Part shown: positions 1 to 8,762 of the stretch, piece by piece
Layout: each line of letters starts with the position of its first letter
Position numbering within the stretch: the stretch's first letter is position 1
From: Sphingomonas azotifigens NBRC 15497
Lineage (GTDB): Bacteria > Pseudomonadota > Alphaproteobacteria > Sphingomonadales > Sphingomonadaceae
NCBI RefSeq assembly: GCF_002091475.1
Contig: NZ_BCTR01000021.1
Span: forward strand, 1-64,000
Direction: 5' to 3'
DNA length: 64,000 bases
The notes under the pieces: model-generated
What the model saw: the letters and a program-made list of their open reading frames with translations, nothing else
Database searches by the model: none
What the model was told of the DNA's origin: nothing
Program-made: the position numbers and the translations under genes

Positions 1-700
1 GAACGCCCGCGTCGCTGGCCCAGCCGGCGGTGCCGGTGAGCGCATCGCCATTGACCAGACCATCCGCCGACACCGTGCCGGTGAGGGCCGGGTTCGCGTC
101 GCCATAGGTACGGCTGGCGGTACCGGCCGCGTACGTGACGGTAAGCCCGCGCGGGTTGATCGTCAGCGCGGTGGCGTTGCCGTCGGCCTGCACGCTGGTC
201 AGCGTGTAGTTGGACGAAGCGCCGATGCCGCTGCCGATCACGCCGTAGCTGCCGACATTGCTGCGGACCCCCGCATCGCTGGCCCAGCCGGCGGTGCCGG
301 TGAGTGCGTCGCCGTTGACCAGACCATCGGCCGACACCGTGCCGGTGAGCGTCGGATTGGCATCGCCATAGCTACGGCTGGCGGTGCCGGCCGTGTAGGT
401 GACGGTAAGCGCGCGCGGGTTGATCGTCAGCGCGGTGGCGTTGCTGTCGGCCTGCACGCTGGTGAGCGTGTAGTTGGACGACGCACCGATGCCGCTGCCG
501 GTCACGCCATAGCTGCCGACATTGCTGCGGACCCCTGCATCGCTGGCCCAGCTTGCGGTGCCGGTGAGCGCATCGCCTGCTACCAGGCCATCGGCCGAAA
601 CCGTGCCGGTGAACGCGGGATTGACGTCGCCGTAGGTGCGGCTGACGGTGCCGGCCGTGTAGGTGACGGTGAGCGCGCGCGGCGTGATGGTGAGCGTGCT
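1..700 (-). repeat. Tandem 264-bp MBG-domain repeats inside the adhesin gene
   Basis: The same DNA block recurs at exact 264-bp spacing (compare GCTGGCCCAG at 14, 278 and, slightly diverged, 542), giving 88-residue protein repeats. Each contains a YGD-NP motif, a GTVSADGLV segment and NVGSYGVxGSGIGASSNYTL. At least two full copies and one diverged copy are visible; the array continues beyond position 1. High DNA identity between neighbours suggests recent expansion or gene conversion. Confidence 0.9.
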
Positions 701-3700
701 GGCGTCCCCTGCCACCAGGTCATAGCCGAGCGGACCCGAATAGAGGCCGCCGGTGTACCCGACCGAATAGCTGCCGACGTCGCGGCAGTTGCCCCCGGCG
801 CACGAGGTCGTGGCGGTGCCGTACACCAGGTTGCGGTCGGCGCTGACGCCGCCGTCCAGCGTGATCAGCGTGCTGCCCGACTGGACCGTGCCGTCATAGA
901 CCGTCGTCCCGCCGCTGGTGACCGTCGCGCGGGTCAGGAAGCTCTTCAGCAGCGGCCCGGTCGCACCTTCATAGATGCGCCAGGTCGCGCTCTGCGAACC
1001 GCCGACGCTGTCGATCGACCAGTTCGCGAAGCTCGCCGCGCTGTGCATCTGTTCCGTCGTCAGCCCGGTCACGCCGGCCATCGAACCGCCCTGGGAGGCG
1101 GCCGTCTGGCCGGAGGCCGTCATGTCCCAGACATTGTCTTGATTGCTGATCGGGGCGTTCAGCTGCACCATGCCCGCGAAGCCGCCGACAGAGTCGCTCC
1201 CGCGCACGGCGCCGCTGGCATAGCTGCGAACGATGCCGCCGCCTTCCTGATCGCCGACGAAGCCGCCGACGCTGATGCCGGTCGATACCGCGCCGGTGGC
1301 AAAGGCATCGGAAATGCTGCCATAGCTCATCCCGACGAACCCGCCGATGCTCCGGCTTTGATCGCTGACGCCCGAAACCGCGCCAGTAGCGAAGGCCGAC
1401 TGCACCGATGCTTCGTCGGACTGCCACCCAATGAGGCCGCCGACATAAGCGTCGCCCGTCACCGCACCATTGGCATAGGCATCGAGGATGCTCCCCCTAT
1501 TGGCGATGCCGATCAGGCCTCCGACGTTAGCGTCTCCACTGACCGCACCGTCGGCATGGGCGTTGGTAATGTCGATACTGGAATAACCGACCAGTCCACC
1601 GATCGCATAGGTTTGTGAGGATGCATCCCCGCGGACCCCCGTCACCGTGCCGGTTGCAAAGGAATCCCGCAGTGAACCGCTGTCCGCATACCCGATCAGG
1701 CCGCCGACATATTGCTCGCCCGTTACTGCACCGCTGGCGTGGATACCGCTTGCCTGCACCTCGCCCCAATTGCCGGCAAAGCCACCGACCGCGGTACCGC
1801 CGGAAACATTGCCCGTCGCGAACGAATTGGAAATCGCGGCATCGGAAGCGCCGACGAATCCGCCGACCGCGTTGCTGCTATAGGTGTCGCCACCGATGGT
1901 GACCGCCACGCCCTCGACCCGGCCGGTCGCGGACGAGCCGGAGATCCGGGCGCCAGTGACAGCAAACCCGACCAGCCCGCCGAGGGACGACCTGCCGGTG
2001 ACGCTGCCAGTTGCCGACGAATTCTCGATCGTGCCGCCCCCATCGAGGACGCCGACCAGGCCGCCGACCGTGTCAAAGCCGGCGACGGTGGCGTCCGAAT
2101 GGCTGTTCGCAATCGTCCCCGAGCTCCCGCCAACCAGACCGCCGACCTCCTGGCCGCTGCCGTGGCCGTTGGCCGCGCCCGTCACGGAACCGGAGACCGC
2201 CACGTCGCGGATCGTGCCGTAATTGTATCCGGCGAGCGCGCCCACATAGTAAGCGCCGCGGATATTGACGTTGCTCAAGGTCAGGTTCGAAACCAGCCCG
2301 TCCCCTCCGATCGTGTTGAACAGGCCCACGCGGCTTCCGCCGTCCTGCGCAATCGTCAGGTCCCGGATGGTGTGGCCGGCACCGTCCAGCACGCCGGCGA
2401 AACTGCCGTGCGTGCCGATCGGCAGGAATCCGGCACCGCCGTTCCAGTCACGCGTGACGCTGGCATCGATGTCGTTGCCCAGCACATAGGATCCGTACAG
2501 GTTGCGATCGATGCCGCTGAGATGCGCGACCGTGGTGATCACGCCGTACAGCGGCTGGGCCAGCGGGCTCGGGCCGGACGAACCGGGCGTGCTGGACGGA
2601 GGCGAACCCGGCGTGCCGGAACCCGACGTATCGAACACCGCGTCGCGCAGGAACACCGGGCCGCCCGTCGCCATGCCCGCATGGCTGAGCAGATAGGGCG
2701 TCATCATGTTGCCGCCATTGGCCCAGGCGCCGGCAGAGAAGCCGGCGGGCAGCGCGCTCGCCATCTCGGCATTGGTGAGGCCGCTGATGCCGCTGGTACC
2801 GCCCGTGCCGACGCCGGTGTCGGTGCCCGACGCGCTGGTGTTCCAATAGGCTGCCGTCACGGCGGCACCGTCGGCACGCTCGCCGATCAGGCCGTTGAAG
2901 CTGCCGCCGCTGCCGTCGGGTCGGCTGAGCGAGAAGGCCTGGCTCAGCGTAGCATCACCGTCCATTTCGCCGATCAGACCGCCCACGCGAGCATAGCCGC
3001 CGACCGTGGCTGCGGCGTAGGATTGCGATACGGTACCTCCGTCATGACGGCCGACAAGGCCGCCGATCGCGTCGTATCCGCCCACCGTGCCGATGGCATA
3101 GGATTGCGCGATCGAGCCGCTGTTCAGGCCTACCAGGCCGCCCGCAGAAGATCCGGAAACACGGCTATCGGCATAGCTGACCGAAACCGCTCCGGTGTTT
3201 GCGCCCACCAGACCGCCGACGGACTCGGTGCTTGCCCGCACGGTCGTGCTGCCGAATACCGAACTCTGGGTGATGGTGCCGTCGTTGCTGCCGGCCAGGC
3301 CGCCAACCACCGAGAAACCTCGCACCGAGCCGTTCGAAACCGAGCTTCCGATGACGCCGCCGCTGTTCAGGCCCACCAGGCCCCCGACCAGGTTATTCCC
3401 TTCGACCGAGGCCCTTTCGAGCGAGACGTTGCGGATGGTGCCCTGGTTCCACCCGAACAGCCCCACCTTGTCGTCGGACCGCGCAATCACGAGGCCGCTG
3501 ATGGTGTGGCCAAGCCCTTCGAACGTGCCCGAAAACGCGGTGTCCTGGCCGATCGGCGCGAAGTTGGAGCCGTTCCCCTGGGGATAGTCGAAGCTGAGAT
3601 CGGTGCCGAGAACGAAGTTGCCCTGCAGGTTCTGGTTGACCGCCTGCAGCTGATCCACCGACAGCAGCATGTTGTACCGCATCGGCGTGGCGGACGCATC

Positions 3701-6196
3701 GTTGCCGAGCAGCACGCTGCCGCTGATCGGCGCAAAGCCGAAGCCGTTCAGATAGGGCGTGGTTGCATTGTTGGCGTTGCCCCAGACCGCCGAATCGAAC
3801 CCTGCGGGCAGCGCTGCCGCGAGCTGGGCGGTGGTAAGCCCGCTCACCCCGCTGTCATTACCGCTGCCCACGCCGCTGGCGACGCCGGCGGTGCTGGTGT
3901 TCCAATAGGCGTTGGTGATCGTCCCGTTCCCGTTCTGCCCGACCAGTCCGCCCAGGGACGATGCCGAACCGGCATTGATCACGGTGCCGGTCGCGAAGAC
4001 CTGGTCGATCGTGCCTGCCGGCATGCTGCCGACCAGCCCGCCCGCCCATCCGCCGGTGGCGGTGACGGTGCCGGTCGCGTAGGACTGGCTGAGCGTGGCT
4101 TGATTGAAGCCCACCAGGCCGCCGACAGTCTTCGTGCCCGTAACAGCGCCGCTGGCGAAGGCGTTACGGATGGGGCCGCCGTTCACGCCGACCAGGCCGC
4201 CGGTAAATTGATCCGAGCCGGCAACAGCGCCGGTGGCATAGACTTGATCCAGCGTGCCCCCATTCAGGCCCACCAAGCCGCCGACCTGTTTCGAGCCGCT
4301 GACATTTCCGGTCGCATAGGAGCGAGTGATGCTGCCGCCGCTCGCGGTGCCGACCAGACCGCCGGCGCTATAGCCGCCAGTGACGTTCACGCCCGCGTGC
4401 GACTGGTCGATCGTGCCTTGATTGTACCCGACCAGACCGCCATAGCTGCGGCCGCCGTTGACTGTGCCGCTTGCCGACACGTTCTGAATCACGCTGCCGG
4501 AAGCTGCCGAGCCGACGAGGCTGCCGACGTTGCCGTCGCCGGTGATCGCGACATCGGTGAGGTTGAGATTGCGGACCGTGCCCGCCAGATTCGCGAACAG
4601 GCCGATTTGGGCGCCGTTCGGCCGGTTGATCGTCAGCGACTGGATGGTGTGACCGAGGCCTTCGAAGATGCCCGAGAATCCGACGAACGGCTTGAAGCCG
4701 CCGTTCCAACCTGCGGTCGCCGACGCATCGATATCCGCACCGATTGCGATGTTTTGCGGGCTGTTGTCGACGAGCCCCTGCAGCGAGCCGTCGGAATAGG
4801 AATTTTCCTGGCCGAGGGCGGTGAGCACCAGCCAGTTGGTCAGCTGGCCGTCGCTGCCCAGCTTGGTGGTCAGCGTATTGCCCGCGGGCAGGTTCAGCTT
4901 GCCGCCGGCGCCGAAGGTCAGCCGCGCAGCATTGCCCGCCGCAGCCGCGCCCTGGCCGTAGAGCAGCGAAACGTTGCCCGTGGCGCCGGCGTCCACCACC
5001 GCGTTGATCGCGATGTTGTTCCAGGCGTTCAGCGTCAGCTTCGCGCTGCTGCTCCAGGCGACATTGCCGGTGACGGTGATGTTGCCGTCGCCGTAGTCGC
5101 CGTAGCCGTAGCTGCTGTCAGTGTCGTTGGTATAGATTTCAACGTCTGTCCCGCCGTTGAGCGACTGGGAAAGAGCATCTGCCATGCCCTGGGTGAGCGT
5201 CAGGTCGATGGGATCGAGCAGCCACTTGCCGCCTGCGGCCGTGACGCTGGCGGTGCCGATGTCGAGCACATGGCCCGAGGTCTCGACGAAGCCGCCCGTG
5301 CCGCCCGCCCCTTGCGCGGTGATCGTGCCCGCCACCTTGGTGGTGCCCGCATCGCTGACCAGCCACACCTTGCCCTGGCCGGCGCGCACGCCGGTGGCGT
5401 TGATCGTGCCCGCGCTGTTGCCGGCGAGCGCATAGACGTTGCCCTGCTGCGCGTGCAGCTCGGCGCTGGCGGCGCGGATCAGGCCGCCATTGGCGACGCT
5501 GGTTGCCGCATCGCCGTAAAGCACGCTGATCAGGCCGCCCGCGTCGTTGGCGGTGTCGCGCAGCAACACGCGTGACCCCGCGGCGAGCAGCGCGCTGCCA
5601 TTGGCCGCGCCGATCTCGCCCTGGTTCACCACGGTCATGCCGATCAGCGCGACGTTGCCGCCCAGCGCGCCGACCTTGCCGAGGTTGATCACGCTCGCCC
5701 GCGCGGTGCCGGTGAATTCGAGCGAACCGCCGCGCAGGAACGCCGCATCCGCGACGTCGAGCGTCGAACCGACAAAGGTCCCGCCCGTCTCGACCACGCC
5801 GGTCTTGCCGACGACGATGCCGTTGGCGTTGATCAGATAGACCGAGCCTGTGCCGCTCAGCCGCCCGTCGATCTGCGAGATCTGGGTGCCGGTGACGCGA
5901 TTCAGCGTCGCGCCGCTGCCATTGTCGAACGTGACCGCGCCGCCCTGGCCGATCGAGAAGTCGCTCCAGTTGATGATCGCGCGATCGGAGGTTTGGTGGA
6001 TCGTGGTGGCGCCGTTTCCGGAAACGATCGAGGCGCTGCCCGCGACGACCGAACCGCCGCTCGGCAGCGTCTGTGCGTGCGCGGCCGGCGTTGCCAGACC
6101 AGCGAGCATGGTAGCGCACAGCAGCGCGGCATGCCGCCGCGAATGGGCGCGACGATGCGACACCGGCTTGGCGAAAGCCCGTCCAATTCCAACCAT
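1..6196 (-). CDS. Filamentous haemagglutinin-type adhesin with GLUG and MBG repeats (partial)
   Basis: Large exported surface protein of the two-partner secretion (TpsA) class. The reading frame is open from the ATG at 6196 to the window edge (2065 codons, C-terminus missing); I confirmed the frame at four points along the gene. Residues 1-40 form a basic, then hydrophobic signal peptide ending AAHAQ. The haemagglutinin secretion domain follows (roughly residues 41-300), with the hallmarks NRVTG, SQIDGRLSGTGSVYLINANG and a right-handed beta-helix style. Next come three modules of GLUG-type repeats (GGLVGxNxGxI), each opening with a NLxGxYVLGxDID-like segment and closing with AYWNTS and PYL. 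The visible part ends in tandem MBG repeats (YGDxNP). Its TpsB transporter is not in the window. A role in adhesion or biofilm is inferred from the family. Confidence 0.9.
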   Translation of the reverse strand, partial: MVGIGRAFAKPVSHRRAHSRRHAALLCATMLAGLATPAAHAQTLPSGGSVVAGSASIVSGNGATTIHQTSDRAIINWSDFSIGQGGAVTFDNGSGATLNRVTGTQISQIDGRLSGTGSVYLINANGIVVGKTGVVETGGTFVGSTLDVADAAFLRGGSLEFTGTARASVINLGKVGALGGNVALIGMTVVNQGEIGAANGSALLAAGSRVLLRDTANDAGGLISVLYGDAATSVANGGLIRAASAELHAQQGNVYALAGNSAGTINATGVRAGQGKVWLVSDAGTTKVAGTITAQGAGGTGGFVETSGHVLDIGTASVTAAGGKWLLDPIDLTLTQGMADALSQSLNGGTDVEIYTNDTDSSYGYGDYGDGNITVTGNVAWSSSAKLTLNAWNNIAINAVVDAGATGNVSLLYGQGAAAAGNAARLTFGAGGKLNLPAGNTLTTKLGSDGQLTNWLVLTALGQENSYSDGSLQGLVDNSPQNIAIGADIDASATAGWNGGFKPFVGFSGIFEGLGHTIQSLTINRPNGAQIGLFANLAGTVRNLNLTDVAITGDGNVGSLVGSAASGSVIQNVSASGTVNGGRSYGGLVGYNQGTIDQSHAGVNVTGGYSAGGLVGTASGGSITRSYATGNVSGSKQVGGLVGLNGGTLDQVYATGAVAGSDQFTGGLVGVNGGPIRNAFASGAVTGTKTVGGLVGFNQATLSQSYATGTVTATGGWAGGLVGSMPAGTIDQVFATGTVINAGSASSLGGLVGQNGNGTITNAYWNTSTAGVASGVGSGNDSGVSGLTTAQLAAALPAGFDSAVWGNANNATTPYLNGFGFAPISGSVLLGNDASATPMRYNMLLSVDQLQAVNQNLQGNFVLGTDLSFDYPQGNGSNFAPIGQDTAFSGTFEGLGHTISGLVIARSDDKVGLFGWNQGTIRNVSLERASVEGNNLVGGLVGLNSGGVIGSSVSNGSVRGFSVVGGLAGSNDGTITQSSVFGSTTVRASTESVGGLVGANTGAVSVSYADSRVSGSSAGGLVGLNSGSIAQSYAIGTVGGYDAIGGLVGRHDGGTVSQSYAAATVGGYARVGGLIGEMDGDATLSQAFSLSRPDGSGGSFNGLIGERADGAAVTAAYWNTSASGTDTGVGTGGTSGISGLTNAEMASALPAGFSAGAWANGGNMMTPYLLSHAGMATGGPVFLRDAVFDTSGSGTPGSPPSSTPGSSGPSPLAQPLYGVITTVAHLSGIDRNLYGSYVLGNDIDASVTRDWNGGAGFLPIGTHGSFAGVLDGAGHTIRDLTIAQDGGSRVGLFNTIGGDGLVSNLTLSNVNIRGAYYVGALAGYNYGTIRDVAVSGSVTGAANGHGSGQEVGGLVGGSSGTIANSHSDATVAGFDTVGGLVGVLDGGGTIENSSATGSVTGRSSLGGLVGFAVTGARISGSSATGRVEGVAVTIGGDTYSSNAVGGFVGASDAAISNSFATGNVSGGTAVGGFAGNWGEVQASGIHASGAVTGEQYVGGLIGYADSGSLRDSFATGTVTGVRGDASSQTYAIGGLVGYSSIDITNAHADGAVSGDANVGGLIGIANRGSILDAYANGAVTGDAYVGGLIGWQSDEASVQSAFATGAVSGVSDQSRSIGGFVGMSYGSISDAFATGAVSTGISVGGFVGDQEGGGIVRSYASGAVRGSDSVGGFAGMVQLNAPISNQDNVWDMTASGQTAASQGGSMAGVTGLTTEQMHSAASFANWSIDSVGGSQSATWRIYEGATGPLLKSFLTRATVTSGGTTVYDGTVQSGSTLITLDGGVSADRNLVYGTATTSCAGGNCRDVGSYSVGYTGGLYSGPLGYDLVAGDASTLTITPRALTVTYTAGTVSRTYGDVNPAFTGTVSADGLVAGDALTGTASWASDAGVRSNVGSYGVTGSGIGASSNYTLTSVQADSNATALTINPRALTVTYTAGTASRSYGDANPTLTGTVSADGLVNGDALTGTAGWASDAGVRSNVGSYGVIGSGIGASSNYTLTSVQADGNATALTINPRGLTVTYAAGTASRTYGDANPALTGTVSADGLVNGDALTGTAGWASDAGV
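1170..4760 (-). repeat. Three GLUG-repeat modules in the adhesin
   Basis: On the minus strand this stretch encodes dozens of about 20-30 residue units of the form GGLVGxNxGTIxxSYATGxVxG. They are grouped in three modules of roughly 1.0-1.5 kb. Module borders are marked by a repeated closing segment (AYWNTS, then GLTTAQLAAALPAGF, then PYL) and a repeated opening segment (LxxIxxNLxGxYVLGxDID), near 4750, 3640 and 2500. GLUG units are typical of bacterial surface adhesins. The DNA repeats are diverged, unlike the neighbouring MBG array. Confidence 0.8.
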
Positions 6197-6664
6197 TTAG
6201 TCCATACCCCCTATGCAGAATGCGGCGGGAAATGGGACGCGCAGCACACGCGACGCCATCCCCCGATGCGCCGCTTGGCTATTTCGTATCTCTAGCGAAA
6301 TGATTAACGATCAGCGGCAAGCTTGCCGCGTTGCCAAAGCTTGTCTTCAGGCTCGTTCAGCTAGATTCACAAAGGGCTGGAAGCAATTTCTCGATGAATC
6401 TGAATTATCTGAGCAGAAGACCAACAGGTTAACTACACGTGCAACTGGAGAGCGCGGCCGCTTCCCCTTTGCGTTTGCGATCAAAAATGATCGCCATCGA
6501 CCGCGCCTCGGCGCCAATGCCGCTCAACCGGGCAATTATTCCGTGAAATAAACGACTTCCTATCCGCATAGCAGCGCATATGCGGGCGAAGAAAGAACGA
6601 CGATGGCGCAGGCTGCAAGCGTCGAGGATCGGCTCGCGGCGCGGGTCTCGACGGAGAGAGGCGG
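6197..6664. other. Intergenic region upstream of the adhesin gene
   Basis: This 468-bp gap lies between the adhesin start and tRNA-Lys. It looks less GC-rich than its surroundings and must hold the adhesin promoter, but I could not pick a convincing -35/-10 pair. The short frames inside it (for example 6213-6551 plus) have no family hallmark and arginine-rich, non-coding-like composition. I see no gene here. Confidence 0.5.
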
Positions 6665-6740
6665 TGGTGGGTCCGCCGGGATTCGAACCCGGGACCTCTC
6701 GATTAAAAGTCGCTTGCTCTACCGACTGAGCTACGGACCC
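6665..6740 (-). tRNA. tRNA-Lys (anticodon UUU)
   Basis: A 76-nt cloverleaf. The acceptor arm GGGTCCG pairs with CGGACCC. The D arm contains AGCTCAGTCGGTAGAGC, the anticodon loop is CTTTTAA with anticodon TTT, and the T arm contains GGTTCGAATCC. Discriminator A is followed by an encoded CCA (bases 6665-6667). It stands alone, 12 bp downstream of the folK stop. Confidence 0.98.
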
Positions 6741-6752
6741 ACATCGCGCCAC

Positions 6753-7229
6753 CTAGGCGCAGGGGCGTCGCCGGTCAACCGCGTGCAGTAAAGGAAGCGT
6801 CGCGCGGCCGGTCACCGGGTCCCGCCAGTGTGGCGCGATTTCGGCCAGCGGCGCCAGCACGAAACGGCGTTCGCGATAGCGCGGATGCGGGACGACCAGT
6901 CCGGGCGCGACCTGGCAGCCGCCCGACCACAGCACGATGTCGAGATCGATTACCCGCGCGCCCCAGCGCTGGCCCCGCCGCCGCCCGAAGGCACGCTCGA
7001 TCGCCTTCAGCCTGACAAGCAGCGCCCCGGGCGTCTCGTCGCTGTCGATCCATGCGACGGCGTTGGCGAATCGGCGGATCGAGGGTCCTAGCGGCGCGGT
7101 CTCGTGCACCCGCGACCACGCGCGCACGCCACCGATCGCCGCCAGCGCCGCATGGACCTCCGCACGCGGGCTGCCGTGGCGGCCCCGGCGGTTCGAGCCC
7201 AGGGCGATGATGTAGCTTGAAGCAGGCAC
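6753..7229 (-). CDS. folK: 2-amino-4-hydroxy-6-hydroxymethyldihydropteridine diphosphokinase
   Basis: Cytoplasmic folate-pathway enzyme (HPPK) that transfers pyrophosphate from ATP to 6-hydroxymethyl-dihydropterin. Family hallmarks are the start YIIALGSN, then ETAPLG, FANAVAWIDS, AFGRRRGQRWGARVIDLDIVLW (the signature RWGxRxIDLDIL) and VPHPRYRERRFVLAPLAEIAP. I place the start at GTG 7229, directly before the conserved YIIALGSN. An ATG at 7265 would add 12 basic residues and overlap the divergent glycosylase gene. The protein is 158 residues, normal for HPPK, and is divergent from the uracil-DNA glycosylase with 23 bp between starts. Confidence 0.93.
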   Translation of the reverse strand: MPASSYIIALGSNRRGRHGSPRAEVHAALAAIGGVRAWSRVHETAPLGPSIRRFANAVAWIDSDETPGALLVRLKAIERAFGRRRGQRWGARVIDLDIVLWSGGCQVAPGLVVPHPRYRERRFVLAPLAEIAPHWRDPVTGRATLPLLHAVDRRRPCA

Positions 7230-7252
7230 GACCGCGCGCCTATCGCGCCGCC

Positions 7253-7858
7253 ATGTCCGCGCCAAGCCCAGAACCCGATCACGACTGCCCGCTCTGCCCG
7301 CGCCTGGTCGCGCTGCGCACCCAATTGCGCGCCGAGCAGCCCGACTGGTGGAACGCGCCCGTCCCGGCGCTGGGCGCGCCGGACGCGCCGATCGCGATCG
7401 TCGGCCTCGCCCCCGGCCGCCTCGGCGCCAACCGCACCGGCACGGCCTTCCACGGCGATGAATCAGGCGCGTTGCTGTTCGCGGTGCTGGAGAAGCTGGG
7501 TCTAGCCGAAGCCGGCGCGCCCAAGGACGTGCTGATCCTCAACGCGGTGCGCTGCCTGCCGCCGGAAAATCGCCCGGCCCCAGCCGAGATCCATGCCTGC
7601 CGCCCCTTTCTCGCCGGGCAGCTGCGCGCACCCATCGTCGTCGCGCTCGGTGAGATCGCGCACCAGTCCGCGGTGAAGGCGTTGGGTGGCAAGCTGCCCA
7701 AGGCGCGCTTCGCCCACGGCGCCGAACACCGCCTGCCCAAGGGACAGGTGGTGCTCGATAGTTATCACGTCTCGCGGTACAATCAGAATATCGGCCGGCT
7801 GACCGAACCGATGCTGACCGCCGTGTTCGAGCGCGCCATCGCGCTCAGAGATACTTGA
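7253..7858 (+). CDS. Uracil-DNA glycosylase, family 5-like (UdgB type)
   Basis: Base-excision repair enzyme removing uracil (and, in this family, other deaminated bases) from DNA. Near the N-terminus is CPLCPRLV, the start of the Fe-S Cys set of family 4/5 enzymes. Motif 1 is GLAPGRLGANRTG, followed by FHGDESGALL, NAVRCLPPENRP and ALGEIAHQSA. Motif 2 is HVSRYNQN near the C-terminus. Length is 201 residues. The ATG at 7253 is chosen because it directly precedes the Cys-containing N-terminus. The 3' end overlaps the convergent flgL gene by 14 bp. Confidence 0.85.
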   Translation: MSAPSPEPDHDCPLCPRLVALRTQLRAEQPDWWNAPVPALGAPDAPIAIVGLAPGRLGANRTGTAFHGDESGALLFAVLEKLGLAEAGAPKDVLILNAVRCLPPENRPAPAEIHACRPFLAGQLRAPIVVALGEIAHQSAVKALGGKLPKARFAHGAEHRLPKGQVVLDSYHVSRYNQNIGRLTEPMLTAVFERAIALRDT

Positions 7859-8750
7859 CCAGGCTCAGGCTGCTCAGCTGCGAGAAGACGGAGTAGCTCG
7901 CCTCGAGCACCGTCTTCTGCTGCGCCAGATCTACCGCCACCTGGCCCAGATCGGCATCCTCATTGTCCTGGATCACCTGCTGGAGCAGCAGCCCGCGATC
8001 GTCGCCGCGCTGGGTCAGGTCGTCGACCTGGTTCTGCTTGCGGCCATTGTCGGCATTGACCGCGTTGAGCTGCTTGGTGCCGTCGTCCAGCTGCGCGACC
8101 GCCTTTTGCAGCGCCGCCTGGTTGGCGGGCGTGAGGGTCGAACCGATCTGGCCTGCCTGGGCGAGCGTGCGGAATGCCTCGTACAGGCCCTTGCCGATCG
8201 AGCTGGCGTTGATGCCATAGGTCACGTCGACGCCGTCGGCGACGCGCGCAGTGGACAGCACATCGTCATCCCGGAAGGCCTGGTCCGCCGGCACATTGGC
8301 GGCATCGGCCAGCGTGTTGACGGTGAACGGGAACTGATCGGTCTGCGATCCGGCGAACATCGGCACGCCGCCCTCGGAGGCGTTGAGCGAGGCACGCATC
8401 TGCGCGAAGCTGCTTTCGATCGCCTCCTGCAGGCCCGCCGACTGGCCGGTGCCGATCGCGGTCATGATCTGCTTGCGCAGGTCGGTGGTCGAGGTGGAGA
8501 TGCCCTCGATATGGCCCTGGTACAGCGACATCGTCGTAGACACGCGCTTCGACACGGTCGACTGCGCCTTCTGCTGCTCGAGCAGCGTGTGCGCGGAGAG
8601 GTTGCGCACGGTTTCGGTGCCGAGCGCCGCGAAATCGGCCGCCTTCTTGCCGGTGGACAGCTGCTTCTGGGTGATCGCCAGCTTTTCCTGCGCGGTCGAA
8701 ATCGCGCTGGCCATGGTGCGCTGGAGCGGGATGGTAGCAACACGAGTCAT
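7845..8750 (-). CDS. flgL: Flagellar hook-associated protein 3 (FlgL)
   Basis: Junction protein between hook and filament, secreted by the flagellar export apparatus. The N-terminus is flagellin-like (TRVATIPLQRTMASAISTAQ, then LSTGKKAADFA). The C-terminus returns to a coiled-coil (DNEDADLGQVAVDLAQQ, ending SSLSLVKYL), as in all FlgL/flagellin D0 domains. At 301 residues it is the usual size. It lies 12 bp after the flgK stop, with a GGAG ribosome site at a good distance, so it is the last gene of a flgE-flgK-flgL operon. Confidence 0.92.
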   Translation of the reverse strand: MTRVATIPLQRTMASAISTAQEKLAITQKQLSTGKKAADFAALGTETVRNLSAHTLLEQQKAQSTVSKRVSTTMSLYQGHIEGISTSTTDLRKQIMTAIGTGQSAGLQEAIESSFAQMRASLNASEGGVPMFAGSQTDQFPFTVNTLADAANVPADQAFRDDDVLSTARVADGVDVTYGINASSIGKGLYEAFRTLAQAGQIGSTLTPANQAALQKAVAQLDDGTKQLNAVNADNGRKQNQVDDLTQRGDDRGLLLQQVIQDNEDADLGQVAVDLAQQKTVLEASYSVFSQLSSLSLVKYL

Positions 8751-8762
8751 GAAGGAGCTCCC

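Noticed and set aside
1..700. CRISPR-like array
   Set aside because: The repeat unit is 264 bp, in frame and protein coding; no short repeats with unique spacers are seen anywhere in the window.
1712..5575. 1287-residue open frame on the plus strand
   Set aside because: Antisense to the adhesin; Ala/Arg/Asp-rich with no domain. Its length comes from GC-rich codon bias of the real gene.
6213..6551. 112-residue plus-strand frame upstream of the adhesin
   Set aside because: No motif and basic, irregular composition in a likely promoter region.
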